Source of the DNA: Aestuariibaculum marinum
GTDB taxonomy: Bacteria; Bacteroidota; Bacteroidia; Flavobacteriales; Flavobacteriaceae
Reading direction: 5' to 3'
Length of the DNA stretch: 64,000 nucleotides
Assembly: GCF_014596975.1 (NCBI RefSeq)
Contig: NZ_JACVXD010000001.1
Location: 678,928-742,927 of the forward strand
Of the stretch, positions 7,482 to 16,198 are shown in pieces. The notes under the pieces are model-generated. The model had not been told where the DNA came from, did no database searches, and was given only the letters and a program-made list of their open reading frames with translations. Both the position numbers and the translations under genes were made by a program. The stretch's first letter is position 1. The number at the start of each line of letters is the position of its first letter.

Positions 7482-9402
7482 TTGGTCCTTTTTTTAATGT
7501 AAAGAAAAAGGTTGTCCCCTTGTTTGGTTTACTTTCCAGCCATATCTTTCCGTTATGTAATTCCACAATTTTTTGAACAATAGAAAGTCCTATTCCAGTT
7601 GAATCATTACTCTTCTTTAAAGCATGAAACACCTTAAATATTTTATCGTGATATTTTTTATCAATTCCCATACCGTTATCTTGCACTGAGAACTGATAAC
7701 AATCGGGCTGTTCCTCAAAGGAAATATAAATTAAGCCCTTCTCTTTATCTATAAACTTAATGGCATTACTTATTAGGTTTTGAAACAACTGTTGTATTTT
7801 AGTTTTATGTCCAAAAACAACGGGTAGAGGTTTTAATATATACACGGTTATATGTTCAGGAATAAACAAAATTTGTAATAAATCTTGAACCACCTCCTGC
7901 ACATTAACAGGTTCCTTTTCACTCTCATAAAAACCAATACTTGAATATAACAGCACATCGGATATCAATTGTTCCATACGCTCCAGTGTGGTCTCAATAA
8001 GTCCTAAATTCTGTATAGTTTGGACATCCAATGCCCCTTTATTATCGTCTTTAATCCAATTAACCAAAGCATTTATACTACGTAAGGGCGATTTTAAATC
8101 GTGCGATACAATATGTGCATATTCCTGTAATTCATTATTACTACGCTCTAAAGCTTCTAGTAAATTTACCTTTTCACGTTCTAAACTTTTAACATCGGTA
8201 ATATCTAAATGAATACCAATAGAGCCAATCATATTACCTGTACTATCATAATTAGGTGCCACACTCACTAACCAATCCCGTTCTTCTCCTGCTTTGGTAA
8301 TCATTTTAATTTCATAAGAATCGGTTAAACCTTGATCTCGATTTTCACGTTTCTCTTCCATAAACTGCTTATCAAACTTAAATAAGTTTTTTGCATCGAT
8401 GCCAATAAGCTCTTCAACAGAATAGCCAGACATCCTTAAAAAATTTTCATTGGCAACGGTAATACAATCTTGAAGATCTACTTCAACCAATCCCAGATTC
8501 ATTTTTGTAATTACGTTTCGGTATTTTAAACGTTCCTGATCCAGGTTTTCTCGATATTGACGTCTTATGGTAAAATCTTTATAGGTCCACAAATGCCCTT
8601 TGTGTTTGCCATCTCTAAAAACAGGCACATAGTCTCGCTCAAATACCCGACCATCAATCATCTCCAATTCTTCTCCTAAAACCATTTCACAGCCGTCAAT
8701 TACTTCTTCAATTCGATCAACAAAAGCGTCTGATTCTTTAAACAAATGTTTAGCCTGTTCTGCTGCTACCCTACAATCGTAACCAACCATCTCCTCTAGC
8801 TTTAAAGGAATATTAAAAAACTCACAGAACTTACTGTTGGTAACAATAATATTTCTGTTTTCATCTTCCAATAAAATACCTTTATCCAGATTTGAAATCA
8901 CCGTTGTTAAACGGTTTTCAGACTCTCTAAGTTTTTCTTCAGCTTCTTTACTTTTTGTAATATCACGAATTATACCTTGTGCTGCGACAGGCTTATTGTT
9001 TTCGTAAAGTATATTTCCATTAATTTGAACAACCTTATAGTTCTGTAATGGTGTTTTAATCTTTAGTTCGAAGTTGGTTATGACACCCTCATTTAAGAGT
9101 TGCTTAAATGAAGTACTTACCATTTCTAAATCCTCCGGATTTACCATCGACATCAGGTTATACCCTATACCATCATCTTTAAAATCAAGAATATTTCGGG
9201 CACTTTCATTCATTTTGAGAATGTTTCCAGACAAGTTCATTATCAGAAAAGCATCAACAATCCCTTCGTAACCATCCTGCAAGTTGAGGTTAATATATTC
9301 TAACTTTTTATTAGCTTCAGAAAGTTCCTTTTCCAAAGAAATACGTGCAGCCTTTTCTTCAGCTAATTGCTGTTTTAATATGTCAATTACATCTTGACTC
9401 AT
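7468..9402 (-). CDS. Cytoplasmic triple-PAS sensor histidine kinase
   Basis: A 644-residue kinase. A short coiled coil (residues 10-38) is followed by three PAS domains at roughly 45-155, 165-285 and 295-410, then HisKA with the H-box IVSHDLKSPLRS (His near 433), and HATPase_c with FQNLISNAIKF (N-box), DNGMGID and STGIGLSIV (G-boxes). No membrane segment or signal peptide is visible, so an internal cue such as redox, a small ligand or a partner protein is likely. It has no receiver of its own; the stand-alone receiver gene 146 nt upstream may fill that role. The 3' end overlaps the HPt gene. Confidence 0.93.
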   Translation of the reverse strand: MSQDVIDILKQQLAEEKAARISLEKELSEANKKLEYINLNLQDGYEGIVDAFLIMNLSGNILKMNESARNILDFKDDGIGYNLMSMVNPEDLEMVSTSFKQLLNEGVITNFELKIKTPLQNYKVVQINGNILYENNKPVAAQGIIRDITKSKEAEEKLRESENRLTTVISNLDKGILLEDENRNIIVTNSKFCEFFNIPLKLEEMVGYDCRVAAEQAKHLFKESDAFVDRIEEVIDGCEMVLGEELEMIDGRVFERDYVPVFRDGKHKGHLWTYKDFTIRRQYRENLDQERLKYRNVITKMNLGLVEVDLQDCITVANENFLRMSGYSVEELIGIDAKNLFKFDKQFMEEKRENRDQGLTDSYEIKMITKAGEERDWLVSVAPNYDSTGNMIGSIGIHLDITDVKSLEREKVNLLEALERSNNELQEYAHIVSHDLKSPLRSINALVNWIKDDNKGALDVQTIQNLGLIETTLERMEQLISDVLLYSSIGFYESEKEPVNVQEVVQDLLQILFIPEHITVYILKPLPVVFGHKTKIQQLFQNLISNAIKFIDKEKGLIYISFEEQPDCYQFSVQDNGMGIDKKYHDKIFKVFHALKKSNDSTGIGLSIVQKIVELHNGKIWLESKPNKGTTFFFTLKKGPNGAA

Positions 9403-9548
9403 TAATTTGGTATTAAAATTAGGGTACGAGATTTTTATTTCTCTTAGTAAAGTAACAACTATTAGACGAGAATTGAAAGTAAAAACGTAGGATTTACTTT
9501 ATAAACGGTATTGTTATTGGGTTAGATACTGAAGCTGAGAATTATTAA

Positions 9549-9962
9549 TTAAGCCTTTATAAGCTCATTCATGCTCCAATAGTTCAATAGGTTTTCAATT
9601 TTTAAAACGTATTCGTCGTATTTCAATGGTTTTAAAACATATCCTGCAATACCTATTTTATAACACTCTAACAAGTCTTTTTGATTGCTTGATGTCGTAA
9701 GAATAATGGTTGGAACATATTTTAAAACCTCATTATTTTTTAGAATACTTAAAAACTCCACACCATTTATTTTTGGCATGTTCAAGTCTAATAAAATAAT
9801 ATCCGGAAGGTTTTCGTTTTGTTCTAGAAGCATAAGGGCATCTTCACCATTATTTGCTTCAATTATATTATGATCTAGATTTAAAGACGAAATTGCTCTG
9901 TTCAATTTCATCACCTCAATGGCATCGTCTTCAATTAGTAATATGTTCAATACGTTGTTCAT
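9549..9962 (-). CDS. Stand-alone receiver (CheY-like) response regulator
   Basis: A 137-residue single receiver domain: LLIEDDAIEV acidic pair, phospho-acceptor in DIILLDLNMPKING, TTSSNQKD, and the lysine of VLKPL. No output domain is present. It is of the Rcp1-like type that acts as partner or phosphate shuttle for PAS/phytochrome kinases. The ATG at 9962 is chosen because the receiver fold begins there; an upstream TTG at 9974 would add four residues. Its promoter (9988-10077) carries the best LytTR-like repeat pair in the window, so it may be feedback-controlled by the LytTR regulator of the same island. Confidence 0.9.
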   Translation of the reverse strand: MNNVLNILLIEDDAIEVMKLNRAISSLNLDHNIIEANNGEDALMLLEQNENLPDIILLDLNMPKINGVEFLSILKNNEVLKYVPTIILTTSSNQKDLLECYKIGIAGYVLKPLKYDEYVLKIENLLNYWSMNELIKA

Positions 9963-9987
9963 GAATAAATCCAATCAAAATGAACTT

Positions 9988-10077
9988 CAAAAATATTACT
10001 AATTCGTTCAAACCGCATTTGATTTCGTTTATTTTGAATTAAGTGTAGATGAATGGTAAAAAAGTATAGACGGATGG
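9988..10077 (-). promoter_or_regulatory. Putative LytTR-controlled promoter of the receiver gene
   Basis: GTGTAGATGAATGG (10043-10056) and GTATAGACGGATGG (10064-10077) on the + strand are a direct repeat of exactly 21-bp period, matching at 11 of 14 positions. On the - strand the -7 box TATTTTTG lies at 9988-9995, 47 nt away, and the ATG is 25 nt beyond. This copy of the repeat is the most symmetric of the three. Confidence 0.6.
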
Positions 10078-10090
10078 ATTTAAAATTTTA

Positions 10091-11530
10091 TTATTTAACG
10101 AGTACCTTTTTCTCAAAACTACTTTTAGGAGCTTCACAAATAGAACATTCATAAGTTTCCGGTAAACTATCAAAAGGTGTATTTGGCGAAATATCCTGCG
10201 TAAGATCGCCGTAAGATTCATTGTAAACTGTTAAACAATCTTTACACTGATACACTTCTTCCTCATTTACATCCTTAACAACATTTATTTCTGCTTCCTC
10301 TTCACGTTCCATTCCCAATTGTTCAAAATACAGTTTACTAAGTTCCATAAGCAAACCAGGAAGTTCTACCTTATCAACATCCTGAACATGCATGATATAT
10401 TCGCGTGTGTTTGGATCGAAATTTTTAGCATATAACAAATTATAGGTGTCACGGATAATGAAGTCTCCAAGATTTTCCGGCTGCTTGTTTTTTTCAATAA
10501 CAATAGAAGTGAAATGATAGGTTTTACTCTCGTAATTGGCCACACCAAAAGTAAGTCCGTAGGTACTAATATCATTCTGATCAAAATTAGTTACTAAATA
10601 CTTCTTAAGATTTAATGCCGCAGTATCAAATACCGGCAAGTGCCAGTTTAACTCCAGCATAGAATGGCGCACATTAATACCATAGCTTCCTAAAAAGCGT
10701 TCCCATTGTAATTTAAACTTCATAGGAATCCCTTTAACTATAAAGGATTTCCATGGTGTGATGGAAATTTTTCCTATTTTATTCTCGGCACATAAATCGC
10801 ACATCGCCTTTAAAAACCTGATATCGTAGCGATTATTCCTCCAGTACAATCCTAACCAATACTTATCACCAAAACGGTTCATACCTTCATAATAAGGAAA
10901 CGGATAAAACGGTACTTCCAATGGTCGGTCTACAGTTCTGTTATTGGTATCTACAGCATCACTTACCAACTCGAAAAGGGTTTCTATATTTTCGGGTTCT
11001 TCAATTAAAACCTTTTCAATGGCCAGTTCTATTTTATCCATATCCCAGCTATAAATCAGAGCAGGATACATGACTGTTTTTTTCCATTCCGGAAGCCTCA
11101 CATATAAATACCAGTAATCTTCATGTTCTGAAGCTACAAAGTTTACATTTCCGGTAAATAGAGGTACCAACCGCTGTTTCGGGTCTGTAATATTAACACG
11201 TAGTTTTAGTTTATGCTTAAACTGCTCTAAAACATAAAGGTATCGATCACTGGTTAACCAGGAAGTGCTTGGCAATATATCGGCTGACACATAAGAGGAT
11301 ACGATATTTTCCATCCCGTCTCGTTTAGGTTTGATAAACTGAATTTTATCAAATTGACTGAACATTGATTTATCAATTTCTTCAGGAAAAATAATATCCT
11401 GACGCGAACCAAATGAAATAGCATCTAAACCTAAACTCTCTGCAGCTTCACAAATATATTTCAACTCACCCGGCGAAAGTACACCGCCGTTAATTCTTAA
11501 TCGGTATGATTCTTTTGTCTTATTTTTCAT
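10091..11530 (-). CDS. NirA-like (nitrite/sulfite reductase ferredoxin-like fold) protein with C-terminal rubredoxin domain
   Basis: A 479-residue protein. It begins like the ferredoxin-like half domain of siroheme reductases (SYRLRINGGVLSPGELKYI; later KIGKISITPWKS). It lacks the CxxxxxC plus CxxxC pattern that binds siroheme and the 4Fe-4S cluster, so catalysis of nitrite reduction is unlikely. The last ~60 residues are a rubredoxin: YQCKDC and YECSIC supply the four iron ligands. It overlaps the nitrate reductase stop region; ATG 11530 is preferred to a GTG at 11536. The likely role is electron transfer or assembly for the adjacent NasA fusion, inferred from context. Confidence 0.8.
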   Translation of the reverse strand: MKNKTKESYRLRINGGVLSPGELKYICEAAESLGLDAISFGSRQDIIFPEEIDKSMFSQFDKIQFIKPKRDGMENIVSSYVSADILPSTSWLTSDRYLYVLEQFKHKLKLRVNITDPKQRLVPLFTGNVNFVASEHEDYWYLYVRLPEWKKTVMYPALIYSWDMDKIELAIEKVLIEEPENIETLFELVSDAVDTNNRTVDRPLEVPFYPFPYYEGMNRFGDKYWLGLYWRNNRYDIRFLKAMCDLCAENKIGKISITPWKSFIVKGIPMKFKLQWERFLGSYGINVRHSMLELNWHLPVFDTAALNLKKYLVTNFDQNDISTYGLTFGVANYESKTYHFTSIVIEKNKQPENLGDFIIRDTYNLLYAKNFDPNTREYIMHVQDVDKVELPGLLMELSKLYFEQLGMEREEEAEINVVKDVNEEEVYQCKDCLTVYNESYGDLTQDISPNTPFDSLPETYECSICEAPKSSFEKKVLVK

Positions 11531-11535
11531 AATCA

Positions 11536-14500
11536 CTATGCTAAAACCTTTGTACTGTTTAAAATTTCCCTAACCTCCGTTTTACAACTTCCGCAACCTA
11601 ATCCAGCTCCGGTTTTATTACAAAGCTCAGTAAAATCTGTACAGCCGTTACTTATGGTTTCCTCTATATTCCCTGCTCCTACCTGACTACATGAACACAC
11701 CAATTTACCTATAACAGGCACATCGTTTGAAGCACCTCGAAGCAAGGTATCCCGTTTATCGGCCATTTCAGTTTTACTCTCAATCATGGTTTTAAATTCG
11801 GCAAACTCATTTTTGTCCCCCATTAAAACCGCACCAATTAGTAAATCGTCTTTTACAATACATTTCTTGTAGTATCGTTTTGAAATATCCGTAAAGATAA
11901 CTTCCTCATAAGAATCGTCGTTTTCCGGGACTTTTATTTCGCCGATACTACATAAATTAAGATCATTAAACTTTAAAATATTCATCAATACCGATCCATT
12001 GTAAGCCTCACTAATATCACCTGCAATGTAATTTGAAAGGATATTGGCTTGCTCTTCGGCTGCCGAGGTAATTCCAAATAACTGATTTTTATATTCTGCA
12101 ATTTCTCCAATGGCAAAAATATCCGGATGCGACGATTGCAAGTGCTGATTTACTTTAACACCACGACCACAAACAATTCCGTTTTCACGAGCAATTTCAA
12201 CATTTGGTATGGTACCAATGGCGTAGACAATAGCGTTAGCTGTAATAAACTTACCGCTCTTTAAAGTAATGTTTAGCTCTCCAGTATCTTCATCATCAAA
12301 GACGGTGCTCACCTCATTATCAAAATAAATCTGAATGCCGCGTTCCTGAACATCTAAAGCTAATAATTTACTTGAAATGGCATCTAACTGACGTTCCATT
12401 AATCGTGATGCACGCTGGATAATAGTAACCTTCACGTTTTTATGCTTCATAGCGGCTGCAAGCTCCAACCCTAAAAGACCTCCCCCAACAATAACGATGT
12501 GTTGCTCCTCTGGAGGTAATCCCGTAGCATCCAGATAAGCTTTAAAACTATCGGCATCACCTTTATTTCGCATAGTAAAACGACCAGGAAGATTAATTTG
12601 AACATCCTTCGGAATAAAAGCTCGACTACCTGTTGCCAATATTAACTTATCAAATATATGCTGTTCGCCATGACTATCGGTAACAACCTTATTTTCAGAA
12701 TCTATATTATCGATTAACGTTTCCGGATGAATTTTAATATCCAGTTTATTTAATTCGGTTTGCTTAATTTTTAGAAGTTGTTCCCAGGTCAACTCTTCAG
12801 TAACATACTCCGGAAGCAATACCCGATTGTAAAACAAATTTGGTTCTTTAGAAAACACATGTATTTCATCGGCCTGATTATTTTCTCTATAATTCTGAAC
12901 AAACCTGAACGCTGCAGCTCCAGCACCTACAATAATTATTTTTTCTACTGGCTTTTTATATTTTGAAACTGATACACGTGTAAACTTAAAGTCCGGCTCC
13001 TTAGACTGCGGATCGATATGGGTATTGGTTAAATTGTTAGCGCGGTTTAAGTCACTCTGTAATTGCTTACCCCAGTGCATAGGCAAAAACACTACACCTT
13101 TACCTATGTTTTCTGTGACTTTCGCACGAACCCGAACGGTACCATTTTCACTTTTTATTTCCGTGATGTCGCCATCCTTTATTTTAGATAAATACGCATC
13201 TACGGGGTTTATTTCTAAAACAGGTCTTGGATAGTGTGTTTTTAAACGAGACACCTTACCGGTTTTAGTCATGGTATGCCATTGATCACGAACACGACCA
13301 GTAGTTAAAATTAACGGATACGCTTCGTTGGGTTGAAGTGATGTGTTTACAATACCTGCGGGAATATTAAAAATGGCTTTCTGCGAAGGTGTATAAAACT
13401 TTTTATCCTGAAATAATCTTGGTGTTCCCGGATGCCTGTATTCAGAAACAGGCCATTGAAAGGTCCCCTCATTTTTTAATCTATCGTAGTTTAAAAAGGA
13501 AACATCAATATTAGTTCCTTTCGTCATTGCCGCGTATTCATCATAAATTTCCTCAGCACTATTATAATTAAATCCTCTAAAGCCCATACGCTGAGCAAAA
13601 TCACAGAAAATTTCCACATCTGGCCTGGCTTCACCCGGAGCATTAATCTCTTTTGGTAAATAGGAAATGCGACGCTCAGAGTTTGTCATGGTTCCTTCTT
13701 TTTCTAGCCAGGCGGCAGCAGGCAATACTAAATCAGCATAAGCTACTGTATCCGATTTAAAAGAAATATCCTGAACCACAACGAACTTTGCATTCTTCAT
13801 GGCTTTTTCTACACGATGTGTATTAGGCAAACTTACTAAAGGATTTGTACAAGCAATCCAGATAGCCTTTAGTTTTCCAGATTCTAAAGCATCAAACATT
13901 TGCGTAGCAGTTAATCCAGGGGTAGGGGAAATTTTATCAACTCCCCAAAATTGTGCTACTTCACGACGGTGTTCCTCATTCATTAAATCTTTATGTACCG
14001 CCAACAAATTAGCCATACCTCCTACTTCACGTCCCCCCATGGCATTTGGCTGTCCCGTTAATGAGAACGGTCCAGATCCCGGTTTTCCAACTTGTCCAGT
14101 AATTAAAGACAGGTTTAATAAGGCAAAGTTTTTATCGGTTCCAACAACACTTTGGTTAAGCCCCATGGCCCACATACTAATAAAGCCTTTAGCCAGACCA
14201 ATGACGTCTGCTGCCTTTCTGATATCTTTTTCAGAAACACCACATAACTTTGAAGCCTCCTTAACCGTGGTTTCTCCTAACTGTTCTTTGTATTTATCAA
14301 AACCTTCAGTATAATTATTTATGAACTCTTCATTAATCAACCCACGCTCAAAAATACTTCTCGCAATGGCATTATATAGAATAATATCGGTACCAGGAAT
14401 GAGTTGCAGATGAATATCAGCAAAGTTCGCCGTATCAGTTTTACGAGGGTCCACCACAATAATTTTCACATCCGGATTTTCCTCTTTATGTTTTTCCAGT

Positions 14501-15057
14501 CGACGAAATAAAATTGGGTGACACCATGCAGGATTAGCACCTGTAATTAAAAAACAGTCTGCCAGTTCAATATCAGCATACGAAATTGGTACACTATCCT
14601 CCCCAAACGTTTTCTTATATCCAACCACCGCAGAACTCATACAAAGTCGTGAGTTGGTGTCGATGTTATTGGTTCCTAAAAAGCCCTTAGTTAACTTATT
14701 GGCTATATAATATTCTTCTGTTAAACTTTGTCCGGACACATAAAATCCAACACTATCTGGGCCATGTTTTTTTATTATAGATTTAAAAACACTAGCAGCC
14801 CGGTCTAAAGCGTCGTCCCAACTAACACGCTCACGAGGATGCGAACGACTCCAGCGCATTTCAGGATATAGAATTCTATCACTTGTATCGTTTGCCACGT
14901 AATGCAAGTTCATACCTTTTGAACACAGCATCCCTTTGTTTACCGGATGATCTTTATCGCCTTCTACATAGATTTTATTGTTGCTATCTTTTTTTACAAT
15001 AATACCACACCCTACGCCGCAATACGAACACGTTGTTTTTACTTCATTTTTTAACAT
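11536..15057 (-). CDS. nasA: Assimilatory nitrate reductase: NasA catalytic subunit fused to NasB-like flavoprotein and BFD cluster domain
   Basis: A 1173-residue fusion. Residues 1-60 hold a 4Fe-4S site (C10, C13, C17, C45). Next come the bis-MGD molybdopterin domains, with the probable Mo-ligand cysteine in SRLCMSSAVV near 140 and the dinucleotide-binding domain near 580-690 (TTGRVRDQWHTMTKTG). From about 704 a FAD/NAD(P)H reductase domain starts (IIIVGAGAAAF), and residues ~1115-1165 form a BFD-like [2Fe-2S] domain (CSC and CGSC). The protein could therefore pass electrons from NAD(P)H to nitrate within one chain. Its stop overlaps the rubredoxin gene, and a promoter with TACKTAAT boxes lies upstream. 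Confidence 0.93.
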   Translation of the reverse strand: MLKNEVKTTCSYCGVGCGIIVKKDSNNKIYVEGDKDHPVNKGMLCSKGMNLHYVANDTSDRILYPEMRWSRSHPRERVSWDDALDRAASVFKSIIKKHGPDSVGFYVSGQSLTEEYYIANKLTKGFLGTNNIDTNSRLCMSSAVVGYKKTFGEDSVPISYADIELADCFLITGANPAWCHPILFRRLEKHKEENPDVKIIVVDPRKTDTANFADIHLQLIPGTDIILYNAIARSIFERGLINEEFINNYTEGFDKYKEQLGETTVKEASKLCGVSEKDIRKAADVIGLAKGFISMWAMGLNQSVVGTDKNFALLNLSLITGQVGKPGSGPFSLTGQPNAMGGREVGGMANLLAVHKDLMNEEHRREVAQFWGVDKISPTPGLTATQMFDALESGKLKAIWIACTNPLVSLPNTHRVEKAMKNAKFVVVQDISFKSDTVAYADLVLPAAAWLEKEGTMTNSERRISYLPKEINAPGEARPDVEIFCDFAQRMGFRGFNYNSAEEIYDEYAAMTKGTNIDVSFLNYDRLKNEGTFQWPVSEYRHPGTPRLFQDKKFYTPSQKAIFNIPAGIVNTSLQPNEAYPLILTTGRVRDQWHTMTKTGKVSRLKTHYPRPVLEINPVDAYLSKIKDGDITEIKSENGTVRVRAKVTENIGKGVVFLPMHWGKQLQSDLNRANNLTNTHIDPQSKEPDFKFTRVSVSKYKKPVEKIIIVGAGAAAFRFVQNYRENNQADEIHVFSKEPNLFYNRVLLPEYVTEELTWEQLLKIKQTELNKLDIKIHPETLIDNIDSENKVVTDSHGEQHIFDKLILATGSRAFIPKDVQINLPGRFTMRNKGDADSFKAYLDATGLPPEEQHIVIVGGGLLGLELAAAMKHKNVKVTIIQRASRLMERQLDAISSKLLALDVQERGIQIYFDNEVSTVFDDEDTGELNITLKSGKFITANAIVYAIGTIPNVEIARENGIVCGRGVKVNQHLQSSHPDIFAIGEIAEYKNQLFGITSAAEEQANILSNYIAGDISEAYNGSVLMNILKFNDLNLCSIGEIKVPENDDSYEEVIFTDISKRYYKKCIVKDDLLIGAVLMGDKNEFAEFKTMIESKTEMADKRDTLLRGASNDVPVIGKLVCSCSQVGAGNIEETISNGCTDFTELCNKTGAGLGCGSCKTEVREILNSTKVLA

Positions 15058-15416
15058 AAACCACTGCGTTTTACACTAATTTAAAACAATTTTTAAACAC
15101 AAAGCCGTTCTGCTGTCATTATTAAGAATACAATAAAAAGAACCTCTTTCCATTCACTATTCATTAATACAACGAACCATAACTTGTGTTTTTAAAGATG
15201 ATTTGCCATCGAATTATTTAAATTCACACCAACAAAAGAACATCCTTATACGTACAAAATTAAGTATAAATACTTAATTTAAAAAATAAAAATACGTATT
15301 TAATAACAAATAAGGTATCGTCAAAGAATAAAATAAATTTTTAGGAATATGGTAAAAACTGAATATAATGAAGTGTCAATATACTATTATCAACAAACTT
15401 TAAAAACCAAACAAGG
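15058..15416 (-). promoter_or_regulatory. nasA promoter region with palindromic operator
   Basis: This 359-nt gap holds a perfect -7 box TAATTTTG (15255-15262, - strand). An inverted repeat at 15257-15280 overlaps it, with 11-bp arms AAATTAAGTAT and ATACTTAATTT around two bases. TACGTATTTAAT follows at 15293-15304. Related TACTTAAT/TACGTAAT elements occur at the nirB and narK promoters, 8-10 nt upstream of their -7 boxes. The leader to the nasA ATG would be about 190 nt, long for this genome, and I see no ORF or clear riboswitch in it. Confidence 0.5.
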
Positions 15417-16082
15417 CTATACCAGCTGATATTCTTTGGCTTTATTACTTAGCTCCATTAGGTTTTTAACCTCTAATTTCTTCATTAGGTTAAAACGATG
15501 AACTTCTGCTGTACGCTTACTTATATCCAGCTCTTCTGCTATGTCTTTGTTGTTCTTTAATTGTAGAACAAGCTCAAGAATCTGGCGTTCACGTTTCGTT
15601 AAGTTAAATGGATCTTTAGCTTTTTTCTTTATTTTCGGAGCCGTTGCTGTAGCATTACCACTCACAAAATTATTCATAATAATAGCCGACACATCTCCAG
15701 TAAAATACTTACCGCCACCAGCTATACTATTCAAAGCCTTTAAAAATTCCTCTTTACTAGCCCCTTTAAGTAAATAACCATCAGCTCCAGCTTGAATAGC
15801 CTTTACCACATATTCTTCAGAATCATGCATAGAAAGTACGAGTGTTTTTACGTTAATATGTTCTTCTTTAATTTTTTGAACCACCTCAATACCGTTCATT
15901 TCCGGCATACGTATATCAACAATTAACAAATGAGGTTTTTGCTTTTTTATAACCTCTAAGGCTTCTAATCCATTTGAAGCTTCATCAATTACCTGAATAC
16001 CGTCCTGATCTTCTAAAAGCGCCTTAATACCATCTCTAACTAAAACATGGTCATCAGCCAAAACTACATTTATAACACTCAT
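15417..16082 (-). CDS. NarL/FixJ-type (LuxR-HTH) response regulator
   Basis: A 221-residue regulator. The receiver domain has LADDHVLVRDG, phospho-acceptor in LLIVDIRMPEMNG (Asp near 56), SMHDSEEY and LLKGASKEE. The C-terminal LuxR helix-turn-helix is LTKRERQILELV through DISKRTAEVHRFNL. It lies 116 nt after a NarX-like kinase gene on the same strand and directly upstream of nasA, so it is the expected nitrate-response regulator. Its own -7 box (16171-16178) and a TACGTA element sit in the gap. NarL sites in E. coli are TACYYMT heptamers, and the local TACTTAAT elements resemble these. Confidence 0.92.
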   Translation of the reverse strand: MSVINVVLADDHVLVRDGIKALLEDQDGIQVIDEASNGLEALEVIKKQKPHLLIVDIRMPEMNGIEVVQKIKEEHINVKTLVLSMHDSEEYVVKAIQAGADGYLLKGASKEEFLKALNSIAGGGKYFTGDVSAIIMNNFVSGNATATAPKIKKKAKDPFNLTKRERQILELVLQLKNNKDIAEELDISKRTAEVHRFNLMKKLEVKNLMELSNKAKEYQLV

Positions 16083-16163
16083 AATATTATTTATTTCATC
16101 ACTAAAGTGATATATTAAAATTTTGAAAGTTCTACTTAAACAGCTTTAATCACATAAAGAACC

Positions 16164-16178
16164 TACGTAGCAAAAATA
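16164..16178 (-). promoter_or_regulatory. Internal promoter of the narL-like gene
   Basis: TATTTTTG (- strand, 16171-16178) matches the Bacteroidota -7 consensus TAnnTTTG. A TACGTA element (16164-16169) is immediately downstream. It would let the regulator be expressed apart from the kinase. Confidence 0.35.
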
Positions 16179-16198
16179 TAAATTTTAAGTGAAAATAC

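Noticed and set aside
9459..9471. A fourth LytTR-like site (TTAGACGAGAA) before the kinase gene
   Set aside because: No second copy at 21 bp and no -7 box at the right distance.
13799..14314. 171-residue + strand frame inside nasA
   Set aside because: Antisense shadow of a strongly conserved coding region.
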